Source: Magnaporthiopsis rhizophila
Taxonomy: Eukaryota; Ascomycota; Sordariomycetes; Magnaporthales; Magnaporthaceae
Reading direction: 5' to 3'
DNA length: 64,000 nt
NCBI GenBank assembly: GCA_003049465.1
Contig: PYSS01000026.1
Span: 292,573-356,572 of the forward strand
Shown here: piece by piece, positions 23,176 to 32,790 of the stretch
How positions within the stretch are numbered: position 1 is the stretch's first letter
Layout: the number at the start of each line of letters is the position of its first letter
The notes under the pieces: model-generated
Database searches by the model: none
What the model was told of the DNA's origin: nothing
The model's input: only the letters and a program-made list of their open reading frames with translations
Translations under genes and position numbers: made by a program

Positions 23176-24532
23176 TTATGTCTGAATGATGTCCATCATG
23201 CTGGTGGTAGAGTCGGCCGTGTCATCGTCCATCGGCCTGTCCTCCATCTTCTCGTCTTCGTCCACTCTTTCACCGGGCCTGTCTTCTCCCTGCGTATCCA
23301 TCTTTTCTTCCTTTACGCTCTTGTCAGGGGTTTCTACCTGCGATTGCTGCTGCTGCTGCTGTTCTGATTGTTGTTGTAGTTGTTGTGGTGATGGTTGCTG
23401 TGGTTGTTGTTGCAATTGTGGCTGCGATTGCTGCTGTTGTTGGTCTTGCCCTGGTTGGCCGAGTGCGTCCGGAGCAGGCGGGAAGTTGAGATGCTTCCAG
23501 TCCTCAAGCTCCTCGGTGACAGACCGCAGGCGGTCGCGGATGCTCTCGATGGCGTAGCTACCGAGCAGCAGGCGCAGGGGTGGGTAGGAGCAGTGGCCAA
23601 GCTGCCACACCAGCTCGGCACACTTGACGGCGCTTGTTGGCTGGCGATCGCCGAGCCACTGAACCATGCGCTTCGCGTGAAGGGCGGGCGAGGTGGCGCT
23701 CGAATACGCCTCGCTGGCTGGGCGGATAAGAAAATGACCCCAAGTCGGCAGCGGGTTGGCCTGGGAGTCGGGTTCGTCGCGGCGAACGAGACCCGGCTCA
23801 ACCAGGGTGGCCTTCACGTTGAAGGAGTCGATTTCGTACAGCATAGCCTCGACGAGGCCCTCAACGGCGTACTTGGTAGCACAGTAGGGCCCCAGGCCAG
23901 GAACACCCAGGGCTCCCGATGTGGAGCTGAAGATGAGGTAACGACCGGCGCCCTGCTGGCGGAAGTAGGGCAGACTGGTCTGGATGATATGCAGAGTTCC
24001 CATGAAGTTGGTCTCGAACTGGTTGCGTATCTCGTGCTCGTCCTGGTCCTCGCAGGCACCAATGACACCGAAGCCGGAGCAGTTGGCGATGATATCGATG
24101 CGGCCGAAGCGCTCAAGGGTCTTGTCGACGACGCGCTGGACCGAGTCCTTGGCGCGCACGTCGCAGAGGGCGCCAAGGCAGTTGTCATGCTGCTGCACCA
24201 TAGACTCGGGCGTCGACTCGAATGTCTTGCCTACCGTCGTGACCTTGTCGCCGTGGGCGAGCGCACTCTTTACGAGCGAGCGGCCCATGTGCCCCGTCCC
24301 GCCAAAGACCTATGATGATGGAGCGCATTAGTGCTTGCAATGCGCGAGGAGACGGTCGGGTGGTGATCGGTGGGCTGGGATCGAGACGCACGATCCAAAC
24401 CAGCTGCTTCGTCGGGCCCTGGGGTGAAGGTGGATCGCAGCTTGCAGGCAACTGCAGCCTGAGGGACCGCACAGGACCATGGCCTACGCTCCCGGCCTCT
24501 GAACCCTCGAATGTAGCGCTTCGTGAATCCAT
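23176..24532 (-). CDS. Short-chain dehydrogenase/reductase with Gln-rich, acidic C-terminal tail
   Basis: Two exons (24532-24392, 24309-23176) give 424 residues. Splicing creates the cofactor motif KQLVWIVFGGTGHMGRS, with GGTGHMG at 50-56 as the Rossmann loop. The classical SDR active site follows: Ser176, Tyr189 and Lys193 in YCATK, with NCSGFG as the NAG-like motif and VEPGLV after strand 6. The SDR domain ends near residue 320. Residues 332-372 are a Gln-rich block encoded by mixed CAG/CAA codons, and 373-424 are acidic (DEDEKMEDRPMDDD). The N-terminal 40 residues are polar and also outside the fold. Substrate cannot be predicted; the closest resemblance is to bacterial and fungal ketone/steroid-type SDRs. 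It is divergent from ale1. Confidence 0.88.
23344..23450 (-). repeat. Gln-codon-rich tract in the SDR gene
   Basis: CAG/CAA-rich coding repeat seen as CTG/TTG on the plus strand. It encodes runs of up to about seven Gln mixed with Pro, Ser and Leu. Mixed codons make it less prone to slippage than a pure CAG repeat. Confidence 0.8.
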
Positions 24533-25799
24533 CGCCGCGGCCTAGGTTGCTTTGCGATTCTCTCGGGGGCGACGGAGTCGGCTTTCAATCAACGCGATCA
24601 AGCATGCTGGCGACGCAGCACCGCAGGCCTCCTGCGAAGGGGTGGCAATCAGCCGCCTGCGACAGCAGAGGCACAAAAAGCACAGCCGGCTGTTGAGTTC
24701 GGGAAGCGAAGGTGCTCGACACGATGCAACGCAGCACCAGGAGCACAAACAGTCGATCCAGTGACCCAAGCCAGCCACCAATTGAATTTTGCATGCCCGT
24801 TTCCAGCCAGAATTGGCGATGCCTCCTCCCCAACCACGCTGGCATGACTTAGTCGACCGCGCTAAATAGATCCGCCCAGCTACCTGGTCTGGGGGTCCGT
24901 GAAAAGCCCAACCACCACCAGCCCAACTCGCCTGGCCACATGCAACTGCAGCCCCAGCCACAACTCCCGACTGCCACGGCGCAGCATGAGCCCATGTCAT
25001 TTCGAAATGGATAATCCAGCGGAGGCGTCTGGAATCAAAACCTCGCCAGGCGACCGCCACTTGTCTCTTTATTTGTCGGGTTCAATTCGACATCCATTGA
25101 GTCCAACCCGACACCGCACTGCAACCCCCTTTATCAGCTGTGAGTCTTTGCTCGAATCACTGACGGCGTCACTCGGACGAATAGCAAGCAGCATGGCTAG
25201 ACTCAGGTCTGGTGACGTCAGCCTCAGCATCTTTTGGTCAGAGGGCGCCCCGGATTGGACAACACATGAAGGTCCTGTGCCAGCAGCAGAAACCCGTCAT
25301 TTGCTTCCATTGACGCAACCGTCTGCTGAAGCCTATGCGCCCCTTGGCGGCACGAGGCAGGGAGCCCAGCGGGAGCCTGTAGGCGAGCAGGGGCTGATTC
25401 TGGTGGGACGCGGGTGGGACGCGGGCGGGTGGGGGATGACGATTTGTTCAGTCGCGACCAAAAAGAATGGAAGCTTCAGCTGCGATTCCCAGAAATGTGA
25501 CGCTTTTAACTTTTAGTGCTCGTTGATTTTTGTCTTTTTTGTCAGGGACCTCAACCCCGCGCTCACATCGCGAAAGGAAGCCTTGGACTAGAAGCCGCAT
25601 ACCTCGGCTGTTTTCTTCTCTCACCGCCTTCTACGCGCATTTACCCTCCCAAGGAATGGATTAAGCACGCTCAACCTCTCGACGCTCACCGTCTCTCGCG
25701 AGCTTCACGAGCTCCCATCAGGGCCCCTCTCAGGCTTCCAAGCTCGCTTGCACGTCCAGCTCCTCCCGTCCGCCGCAGGAGTCGCAAAGCCCGGCCAAG
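24533..25799. other. Divergent promoter, SDR / ale1
   Basis: 1267 bp between start codons. A perfect TGACGTCA palindrome occurs at 25213-25220. A C+T-rich segment (25600-25780) directly precedes the ale1 ATG, as is common for Sordariomycete housekeeping genes. Open frames across the region look random. Confidence 0.5.
25213..25220. promoter_or_regulatory. CRE-type palindrome TGACGTCA
   Basis: A full 8-bp cAMP-response/ATF-type bZIP site, ~590 bp upstream of ale1 and ~680 bp upstream of the SDR gene. In filamentous fungi such sites are bound by Atf1/AtfA-like stress regulators. Expected about once per 65 kb by chance, so occupancy is plausible but unproven. Confidence 0.4.
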
Positions 25800-27770
25800 A
25801 TGCTCCCCTATGTCAACATACGTATGGCAGATCCGTGCCGCTGGCGCTTTGGTCGCGATGCTAGAAGGAAGGTGGCTAACACAGGCCTTGGTCGCAACCC
25901 ACGACAGCGTTTGTTTATCTATCTGGCAAGATAGGTGCCGCTCCAGATGATTGTAAGTGTCCCGTGAGATTCCACGCCGTCTTAGAAGCAAGCAAGCGCC
26001 TAACATAACCATCTCGACGCGCAGTAAAACTCGTCGTGACGTTTCTCCTATCGTATCCCCTCGCTGGAGCTCTCAAACGAATTCCCGACTCCAAACCCCA
26101 CCACAAGAACCTCTTCAGCATAGCGTGAGCAGACTCTCTTGCCCTTATATTCCTAAGCTCCTTTTCAGGGGAGTGGTCAGGTAGAGGGCACAATGGCTGA
26201 GCCACTCGCAGTATCGCGCTCTTTTATCTCGTCGGCCTTTTCGATCTATGGACTGGCCTGCGCACGCTCTTCATCTCGTCAACCGCCGCCTATGCTATCG
26301 CGAAATACCTCCGAGGCTCACCCTATATGCCATGGGTCGGCTTCCTATTCTTGATGGGCCACATGTCGGCCAACCAGCTGCGCCGCCAGTTCGCCAACTC
26401 GCCCCAGACCGCCGACATCACAGGTGCCCAGATGGTCATGGTGATGAAACTGTCAGCGTTCTGCTGGAACGTCGCCGACGGCACCCTTCCCGACGACCAG
26501 CTCTCCGACTTTCAGCGTGATCGTGTTATCCGCGAGCTGCCTTCCTTGCTCGACTATGCCGGCTATGTCCTCTTCTTCCCGTCGCTTCTCGCCGGCCCCG
26601 CTTTCGACTACGCCGAGTACCGCCGCTGGCTTGACACGTCCATGTTCGATACGCCTGCTGCCGTCGATCCTGTTAGAAAGGCGCCGACCCGCAAGAAGCG
26701 CCGCATTCCGCGCTCGGCGACCCCTGCCATCCTGACATTGGTGACCGGCCTCGGCTGGACCCTGGCGTTTGTGTACCTTTCGTCATACTACCACGCCGAC
26801 TTGGTGACGGGACCCGAGTACATACGCTACTCGTTTCTGCGCCGCGTCTTCATCCTGCACATGTTCAACTTCACCGCTCGGTGCAAGTACTATGGCGCCT
26901 GGTCTCTGGCCGAGGGCTCCTGCATCCTGGCTGGCTTGGGGTACAATGGCGTTGATCCCGTGACCGGTAAGGTGGCCTGGGACCGCGTCCAGAACATCTA
27001 CCCCTGGGGTGTGGAGTCGGCGCAAAACACCCGCGCCTACATCGAGAACTGGAACAAGAAGACCAACATGTGGCTCCGCAACTATATCTACCTTCGCGTC
27101 ACCCCGAGGGGTAAAAAGCCCGGTTTCAGGGCGAGCATGGCCACTTTTGTGACAAGTGCCACCTGGCATGGCTTTTACCCTGGCTACTACTTGACCTTTG
27201 TCCTGGCCAGCTTCATCCAGACGGTTGCGAAGAGTAAGTTTCTGGACATGACCCTTGTTACTTGGGTCTCAAGACACTCACAGGTTATTTAACCCAGACT
27301 TCCGCCGTTACTGCCGACCTTTCTTTTTGGATCCGGTGACACAAAAGCCGCTGCCAAGCAAGCGCCTCTACGACGTGTTCTCATACTTGGTGACGCAGGT
27401 CACTTTCACCTTCGCAACCACGCCTTTCCTGCTCCTGACCATGGACACGTCACTACTGGTGTGGTCCCGCGTTTACTTCTACGCCGTCGGTGGCATCATA
27501 GCCAGCATGGCGTTCTTCGCCTCGCCGGCCAAGCAAGTGCTCCGCAAAAAGCTGGAGGAGAGGCAGGCCAAGGCAGCTGGCTCCAATGGTGGCAAGGGCC
27601 GGGGAGCGCCTCTCCAGCGGATCTCCAGCACCGACAGCGTTAACAGGCTGCCCGTGCTAGGTATCAGCGGCGACCCGGCCCGGGAGGTGGACGAAGCTAT
27701 GGCCGAACTCAAGAGCGAGATCGAGCTACGGGCCCGTAGGTCATCTGTGGCTGCACAGAATAAAGGCTGA
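25800..27770 (+). CDS. ale1: Lysophospholipid acyltransferase Ale1 (MBOAT)
   Basis: Five exons (25800-25821, 25908-25952, 26025-26124, 26212-27233, 27274-27770) give 561 residues. All junctions hold frame: MLPYVNI|PFVYLSGKIG, PDD|LKLVVTFLLSYPLAG, FSI|AIALFYLVGLFDLW. About eight to ten membrane helices are present. MBOAT hallmarks include WNVADG, YAGYVLFFPSLLAGPAFDY, the Asn-containing IENWNKKTNMWLRNYIY, and the active-site segment SATWHGFYPGYYLTF with His375. Ale1 re-acylates lysophospholipids in the ER (Lands cycle). The last intron is only 40 nt; the acceptor at 27273 (TCAAG) was chosen because the more obvious CACAG at 27284 breaks frame. The C-terminal ~70 residues are polar and end without a clear dilysine signal. 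Confidence 0.94.
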
Positions 27771-29493
27771 GCCGCATGGGCTGCTGGCACGTTGTTCAAG
27801 AAAGACACAAGGTGCCACTAACCAGGTGCGGCAAGGCCGGGACGTACCTAGCTTTGAACGAGCGGCAGCAATTTAGTCAAGCATTCACCGACGAATCTTG
27901 CTATCCCCTTGTCTTTCGGGGCAGTCCAAACTTGACTGGGCAAACGGACAACAGACTTGCCGCCTTTCACTGCCACCGATTCAGGTGGTGGCACATTGGA
28001 AGACTGGCCGGCACCGAGGTAAGCTCCCCACGGCTGGCATCACCAAGCCCAGAGGTGGCATAACATATTCAAAGGTCGCGCCCGGGCTTGCATTGATTCA
28101 CTCGAGCGACAGATAACGGGCTGCGTGCAAGGATGTTTGTGCCTTGGTCGGCATTCTGTATATAGGTAGACATTATTTTAGTGCAGGGCACCTTGGCCGT
28201 CTGAAGTCTTTCTTGACTCGAGAGACTGCCCCTGGTGCTGCTTTGGCTAATGATGTGCGACCGCAAATGACGAGAAGAGTCCCTCCCACGCGGCTTCATT
28301 AATCTCCCGATGCGGCGGTCCCGTTTCGACGACATCGTGATACACCGTTCGTGTTTCCTCCATTCCGCGCCAGAAATATCCAGAAAGGTATCAGGAGGGA
28401 ACAAGGGGTTCGAGAATCGGAATAAATTGTCACACAAAGAAAAGAAAAAGTAAGAAGTAAACCGACAGACCAATTTTATACAGAAAATATGAAAGTATGA
28501 CGAGACTGGGGTCTGGGGAACAACTACCCCTACCCCCTTCCTTCGACCCTCACTTCGGTATTACCGTCGACGAAAAGATAAAGAGTTAAACAAACAAGCA
28601 GAGAAAAGCGACGGTAATACCAGGCAAGGGGGAATTCGGAAGGATAAGGGGGAGGGTGTTCGTGGCAAGGATTCTCCAGACAGCCGAGTGAGGTGGCGGG
28701 CCGAGTCGTCGATCAAACCCCTGCCCCCAGTCTCACCAGAACCGAACTTCCAGCCACAACTCCAAAACCCGGCCGGTCCGGTCCGGGGGGTATCGCTAGA
28801 AAAGGGTCAAACTCCGATATGCAAGTGTTAGATGGTACATGAGGGGAAGATGAGGAAGTGAGAACAAGAAAAGAAAAAAAAAATCAGAAATCCTTGTGTT
28901 CCCCCAGTTGCCCAAGGCCCCGATCCACTGGAGTTTCTCTATCCGCCAAAAACTCGTACGCCGTAATAAACAATAATAATAACCGAGAGTAAGTTTGTGC
29001 TCGGGTTTATGTAAAACCGGGGTTTCCCTTTTTTTTCTGTGGGATACCCCGGAGGGTGGTTGTGCTGTGTTGATGATACATGATGTGGCGGTCAGGATGT
29101 GAAGTCGTCGACCAGCCGGGATATGCAAAACCGATGCTTAACCAAAACGAATGTGGGTGGGTCGGTAGGTAGGTGTGTGGATCGGTATATAGACAGACTT
29201 AAATGGGTAGATAAAAGATGGGCAGGCAGAAGAAGATGCTTTTGTGGTGCCGTCGTGGCTGTGGTGCCTGAGAAGTCTAGGTAATCGTGTATGTCGCGCA
29301 ATATATGGTGAAAGTGTGCTGACTTGTAGCGTGAAGAAATGTCCCGAGTCGCGGCGTGGGTCGCATGCGTATGGCGTTGCGTGTAGCGTCATTAAAGCTG
29401 TGACAAAATGCTGAATCGATTCGAAGGCGACGATTCGTATGAGGTAACGACTGTGGTGATAGGTTGGGTGTCATCCGTGTGCTCGAAGCATCT
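27771..29493. other. 1.7-kb intergenic region between convergent ale1 and serine-rich gene
   Basis: Both neighbours end here, so much of this may be 3' untranslated sequence; no frame resembles a protein. Purine-rich and GGTAGGT-type repeats occur around 29150-29230. Confidence 0.5.
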
Positions 29494-32400
29494 CTAGGTT
29501 CGCTGGTACCACCCTTGCTTGATGCCCACGACAACGAGGCCGATGATGACGCCAATGATGGCCAACCCAACGAGGGACATGCCCCTGTTGAGATTGCGCC
29601 ACCACCTGGCGCTTTGGTATCGCACGTCGTCTGCCTCGTTGAACTGGCGCCTGATGGATTCGGGGATGCCGAGCTCGCTCCGGCTGTGGTCCCTCTCCAG
29701 CATCTCGAGGCGCGGCTGCTCCGGGAGCGGGAGGAAGGCGGCGATCATCCAAGAGAAAGGGAAGATGAAGCCCAGGACGAACATGACGACCTGCACGTTT
29801 CTCCGTCCCCAAACTCCGCTCTCGGCACTCCAGCTCACGCTGGGCGGGTCCCATCGGCTATAGCGGCTGGTGATTGCTCGCCTGTCCATGCCCAGGTGCG
29901 GCGACCAGATGCTGCTGGTCTTCTTCCGGAGATTGGGCCGGATTGTGTTGTAGTCCATGTCGGACGGCGGCTCCTCGACAATGTCCAGGCTGGCCTGGTC
30001 CGAGAAGGGACGCTGCGAAGGGCCGGCCTCGACCTCTCTGACCCGCCTGCGCGGGGCGTAGAGCGACACTGGGAAGTGTTCTGCGCTGGGGCTGCCAGGA
30101 TCTTGCTGCCGAACGGACCCTGGCCTGCTGATTGGACCCTCAGACACGTCCGAGATGATGGAGGGTGCGAAGAATTGACGCCGTTCGCCAGAGCCGTAGT
30201 AGACGCGAGCCCACGTGGGCAGATTAGACGAGTTGAAGCTGCGCGAGCTCGAAGACGAGTGGAGGTTTCGGGACGAATCGCTGAGGTTGCTCAAGAAGCC
30301 CGACAGGCCCGAGCGGGAAGGGCGGGGCGAAAGATCGCGCAGGTCAGCAATGCCGTCGCCGTCCTCGTCGTGGTCGCGAATCGTGCGCGGTCCGCCGTTG
30401 TAGCCATTGCGCGGGTACGCGGCCGCGGGCCGCTCGAGCGAGACCGAGTCGCTGCGAGACATGGACATGGACCTGCTCTGCGAGCGGCTCTCCTCAAGCT
30501 GGGCGGCCAGCGATGACGAGATGCTCAGCATCTGCCGGCTGTGTGTGCTGCTTGCCCAGCCGGTGCTCTGGCGTCGACCGCTGCCGCTGCCGCTGCCGCT
30601 GCCAGTGCCGGCGCCGCTCATATTGCTGATGCTACCTGTCCGCCTTGACGCGGTCCTCGAGATTGGCGAGACGGCCCGTTCGCTGCTCGAGGGCTCCGTC
30701 TCGGACATGACGGTGGAAAGCTGAGAGCTCCATTGGTGCGGGTGTGCTTCGATCATTGGGACGTGGGGGGATAGTGGCTGAGGCTGTGGCTGGGGTTGAG
30801 AGCCGGATAGAAGAGAAGCCGGAGCGCGCGCCGAGCTCGCCCATGAATCTAGCTGCTGCCGCCGCGACGCAAAGGAAGACAAGGACGGCCCTGCACCGCC
30901 GGGTGACTGCTGCTGCCGCAGGCCGGGAACCAAGGCCGAATTGACCAGAACCGACTGCACCGACTCGCCCGCGATTATCGAGGTGATGGATTTGAGCGAC
31001 TTGGCCGAATTGGCCCTGGCGCGGAGGCTCTCGCGAGACCGGGACTTGTAGTATCCGAGACGCTCGCTGGACCTCCTGCGGACGGGCTGCAGAGGAGGCA
31101 CGACCAGGCTCTCCTGCGAGAACTTGGGCCTTGGCTGGCGGCGGGCGACGAGCGAGACGGAGGGCGAGGGGGAGGGGTCGCCGTGGAGGATGTAGTTATC
31201 GTCGCTGTCGTGGCTGCTCGGGGGAGGGCTCGGGTCCTGCTGCTCGGACGGGGCGGCAATAGGCGAGGACTCTCCAAGAAGGACGTAGTTGGAATGGCTC
31301 GACGACGGCAGCGGGAGGCTCTCGTCGGACGGTGCGGGAGGCGAGCTGCGGCCGTAGACCTTGTAGTTGCTAGTCTCGGAGGTGGTCTCGACGGTCCGGT
31401 CCGATGCAAACGAGTCCTTGGAAACGAGCGAGCGGGTGGGAGTGTGTTCGAGGGCGCGGGAGGAGGGAGCGGCGTGGTGGTCGGGGATCGGCGAGGGTGT
31501 AGATGCAGCCGCCTCGCGAAGCGGCGACAGGGTTTGTTCTTTCTCAGATGAATGAAGTTGTGCAACTTGCTTCTGCTTGAAATCAGGGGTGTTGGGCACT
31601 TTCCGCAAGCCACCAACCATACGATAGTTCCAGGGGGACGAAGAGTGGGCAGGCGTCTTAGGATCCTCCGTTAAGTGGGCGCGGGTGGAGGGCTCGCCAG
31701 GGGAGGGTGGGAACGGGAAATGGGCCGTGCCAGGGATGGTACCCGCAGGCGTCAAGGGCGAGAGGGCGGCTTGGTCGTCATCGACCAGGAAGGCGTCCGA
31801 CAGGCCCTCGCGCGAGTCGACCGTTCGGACCGTTGACAGCGAGCCGCTCAGCGGCGGAGATGTGATGGTGCTGCTGTGCGCGCTGCTGCGGCCCGCCTGG
31901 CTGCTGGACCAGGTGCCTCGTGTGGTGCCGCTGCCACTCGCGCTGGCGCTTGTGGCGCTCCAGCTGCCCCTGGTCGATGAGGTGTTGCTGCCAGGGAGGT
32001 TGCCACCGGCGCTGTTGAGCACGATGGAAAAGGTCTTGTTGTCTGAGTGCATCGCGATCATGTTGCGGCGGCGCGACCTCGGCCGCGGTACCGCGGGTCC
32101 AGGGCCAGCAGCAGTGCCATCCCAAGGCCCAGCTGGGCCCGACGGGAGTCGCGAGGACGGGGGTTTGGGCGCTAGCGTCAACGTCGGCCTTGTTGCGAGT
32201 GGCTGCCTGATTTGCTCAGATTGCGATTGAGAAGGCGCATTGATTGCGCTGCTGGGATTGCGGCCGCGACCAGCCGGGGTGGGCGGCCAATCAGCAGCGG
32301 AGGGTGGGGTCCTAGGGGGAGCCGCGCTCGAGGCCCTTTCACTCTGCGGTGCGGCTGGTTTCGTGCCTGAAACCAGTACATCCTTGGCCGCGACCGCCGA

Positions 32401-32790
32401 ACCAGCCGAAGACGAGGTTGCGCGCCCTTGGCTGGCCGCCGCATAGACTCGCGAATCGACCAAATCTCCCTCGCGGGGGCTCCTGCTGGGGCTCCTGCTC
32501 GTTCTTCCAACCCCGCCCCTGCCGCCACCGCTGGCGCCTCGCTCCGCCGCCACATGTGGCTGGTACTGGTATTGCTGTGACGCAGGCCGGCTGGGCTGCT
32601 GCGATCCGGACAGCGGGCGCGACGAGGCAGTGGCGGACGATGATTGGCTCGCCGCGCGCTCGTCACGACTGAGTCGGGGTGGCGAGTATGGCACAATGCG
32701 GATTCCATGGCTGCTCGTCTGCGACAGCGGCCGTTCCTTGGGCGGCGGCGGTGGCGGGCTGTTGGCGTATGCATCGTCCGGAGCAGACAT
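29494..32790 (-). CDS. Large serine-rich protein with two C-terminal membrane segments, function unknown
   Basis: A single uninterrupted frame of 1098 residues. About 990 residues are disordered and rich in Ser, Pro and Arg, with many SR/RS-type and SPSP motifs, so it is likely heavily phosphorylated. Two hydrophobic helices lie at the end: FVLGFIFPFSWMIAAFLPL (about 1003-1022) and MSLVGLAIIGVIIGLVVVGI (about 1071-1090). They are separated by a conserved-looking linker with ARWWRNLNRG, leaving a short tail KQGWYQRT. This arrangement suggests a protein anchored through its C-terminus with a long cytosolic N-terminus. It resembles fungal proteins usually labelled serine-rich protein; I know no established function. 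The start at 32790 (MSAPDD) is preferred over an in-frame ATG at 32814. Confidence 0.85.
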   Translation of the reverse strand: MSAPDDAYANSPPPPPPKERPLSQTSSHGIRIVPYSPPRLSRDERAASQSSSATASSRPLSGSQQPSRPASQQYQYQPHVAAERGASGGGRGGVGRTSRSPSRSPREGDLVDSRVYAAASQGRATSSSAGSAVAAKDVLVSGTKPAAPQSERASSAAPPRTPPSAADWPPTPAGRGRNPSSAINAPSQSQSEQIRQPLATRPTLTLAPKPPSSRLPSGPAGPWDGTAAGPGPAVPRPRSRRRNMIAMHSDNKTFSIVLNSAGGNLPGSNTSSTRGSWSATSASASGSGTTRGTWSSSQAGRSSAHSSTITSPPLSGSLSTVRTVDSREGLSDAFLVDDDQAALSPLTPAGTIPGTAHFPFPPSPGEPSTRAHLTEDPKTPAHSSSPWNYRMVGGLRKVPNTPDFKQKQVAQLHSSEKEQTLSPLREAAASTPSPIPDHHAAPSSRALEHTPTRSLVSKDSFASDRTVETTSETSNYKVYGRSSPPAPSDESLPLPSSSHSNYVLLGESSPIAAPSEQQDPSPPPSSHDSDDNYILHGDPSPSPSVSLVARRQPRPKFSQESLVVPPLQPVRRRSSERLGYYKSRSRESLRARANSAKSLKSITSIIAGESVQSVLVNSALVPGLRQQQSPGGAGPSLSSFASRRQQLDSWASSARAPASLLSGSQPQPQPQPLSPHVPMIEAHPHQWSSQLSTVMSETEPSSSERAVSPISRTASRRTGSISNMSGAGTGSGSGSGSGRRQSTGWASSTHSRQMLSISSSLAAQLEESRSQSRSMSMSRSDSVSLERPAAAYPRNGYNGGPRTIRDHDEDGDGIADLRDLSPRPSRSGLSGFLSNLSDSSRNLHSSSSSRSFNSSNLPTWARVYYGSGERRQFFAPSIISDVSEGPISRPGSVRQQDPGSPSAEHFPVSLYAPRRRVREVEAGPSQRPFSDQASLDIVEEPPSDMDYNTIRPNLRKKTSSIWSPHLGMDRRAITSRYSRWDPPSVSWSAESGVWGRRNVQVVMFVLGFIFPFSWMIAAFLPLPEQPRLEMLERDHSRSELGIPESIRRQFNEADDVRYQSARWWRNLNRGMSLVGLAIIGVIIGLVVVGIKQGWYQRT

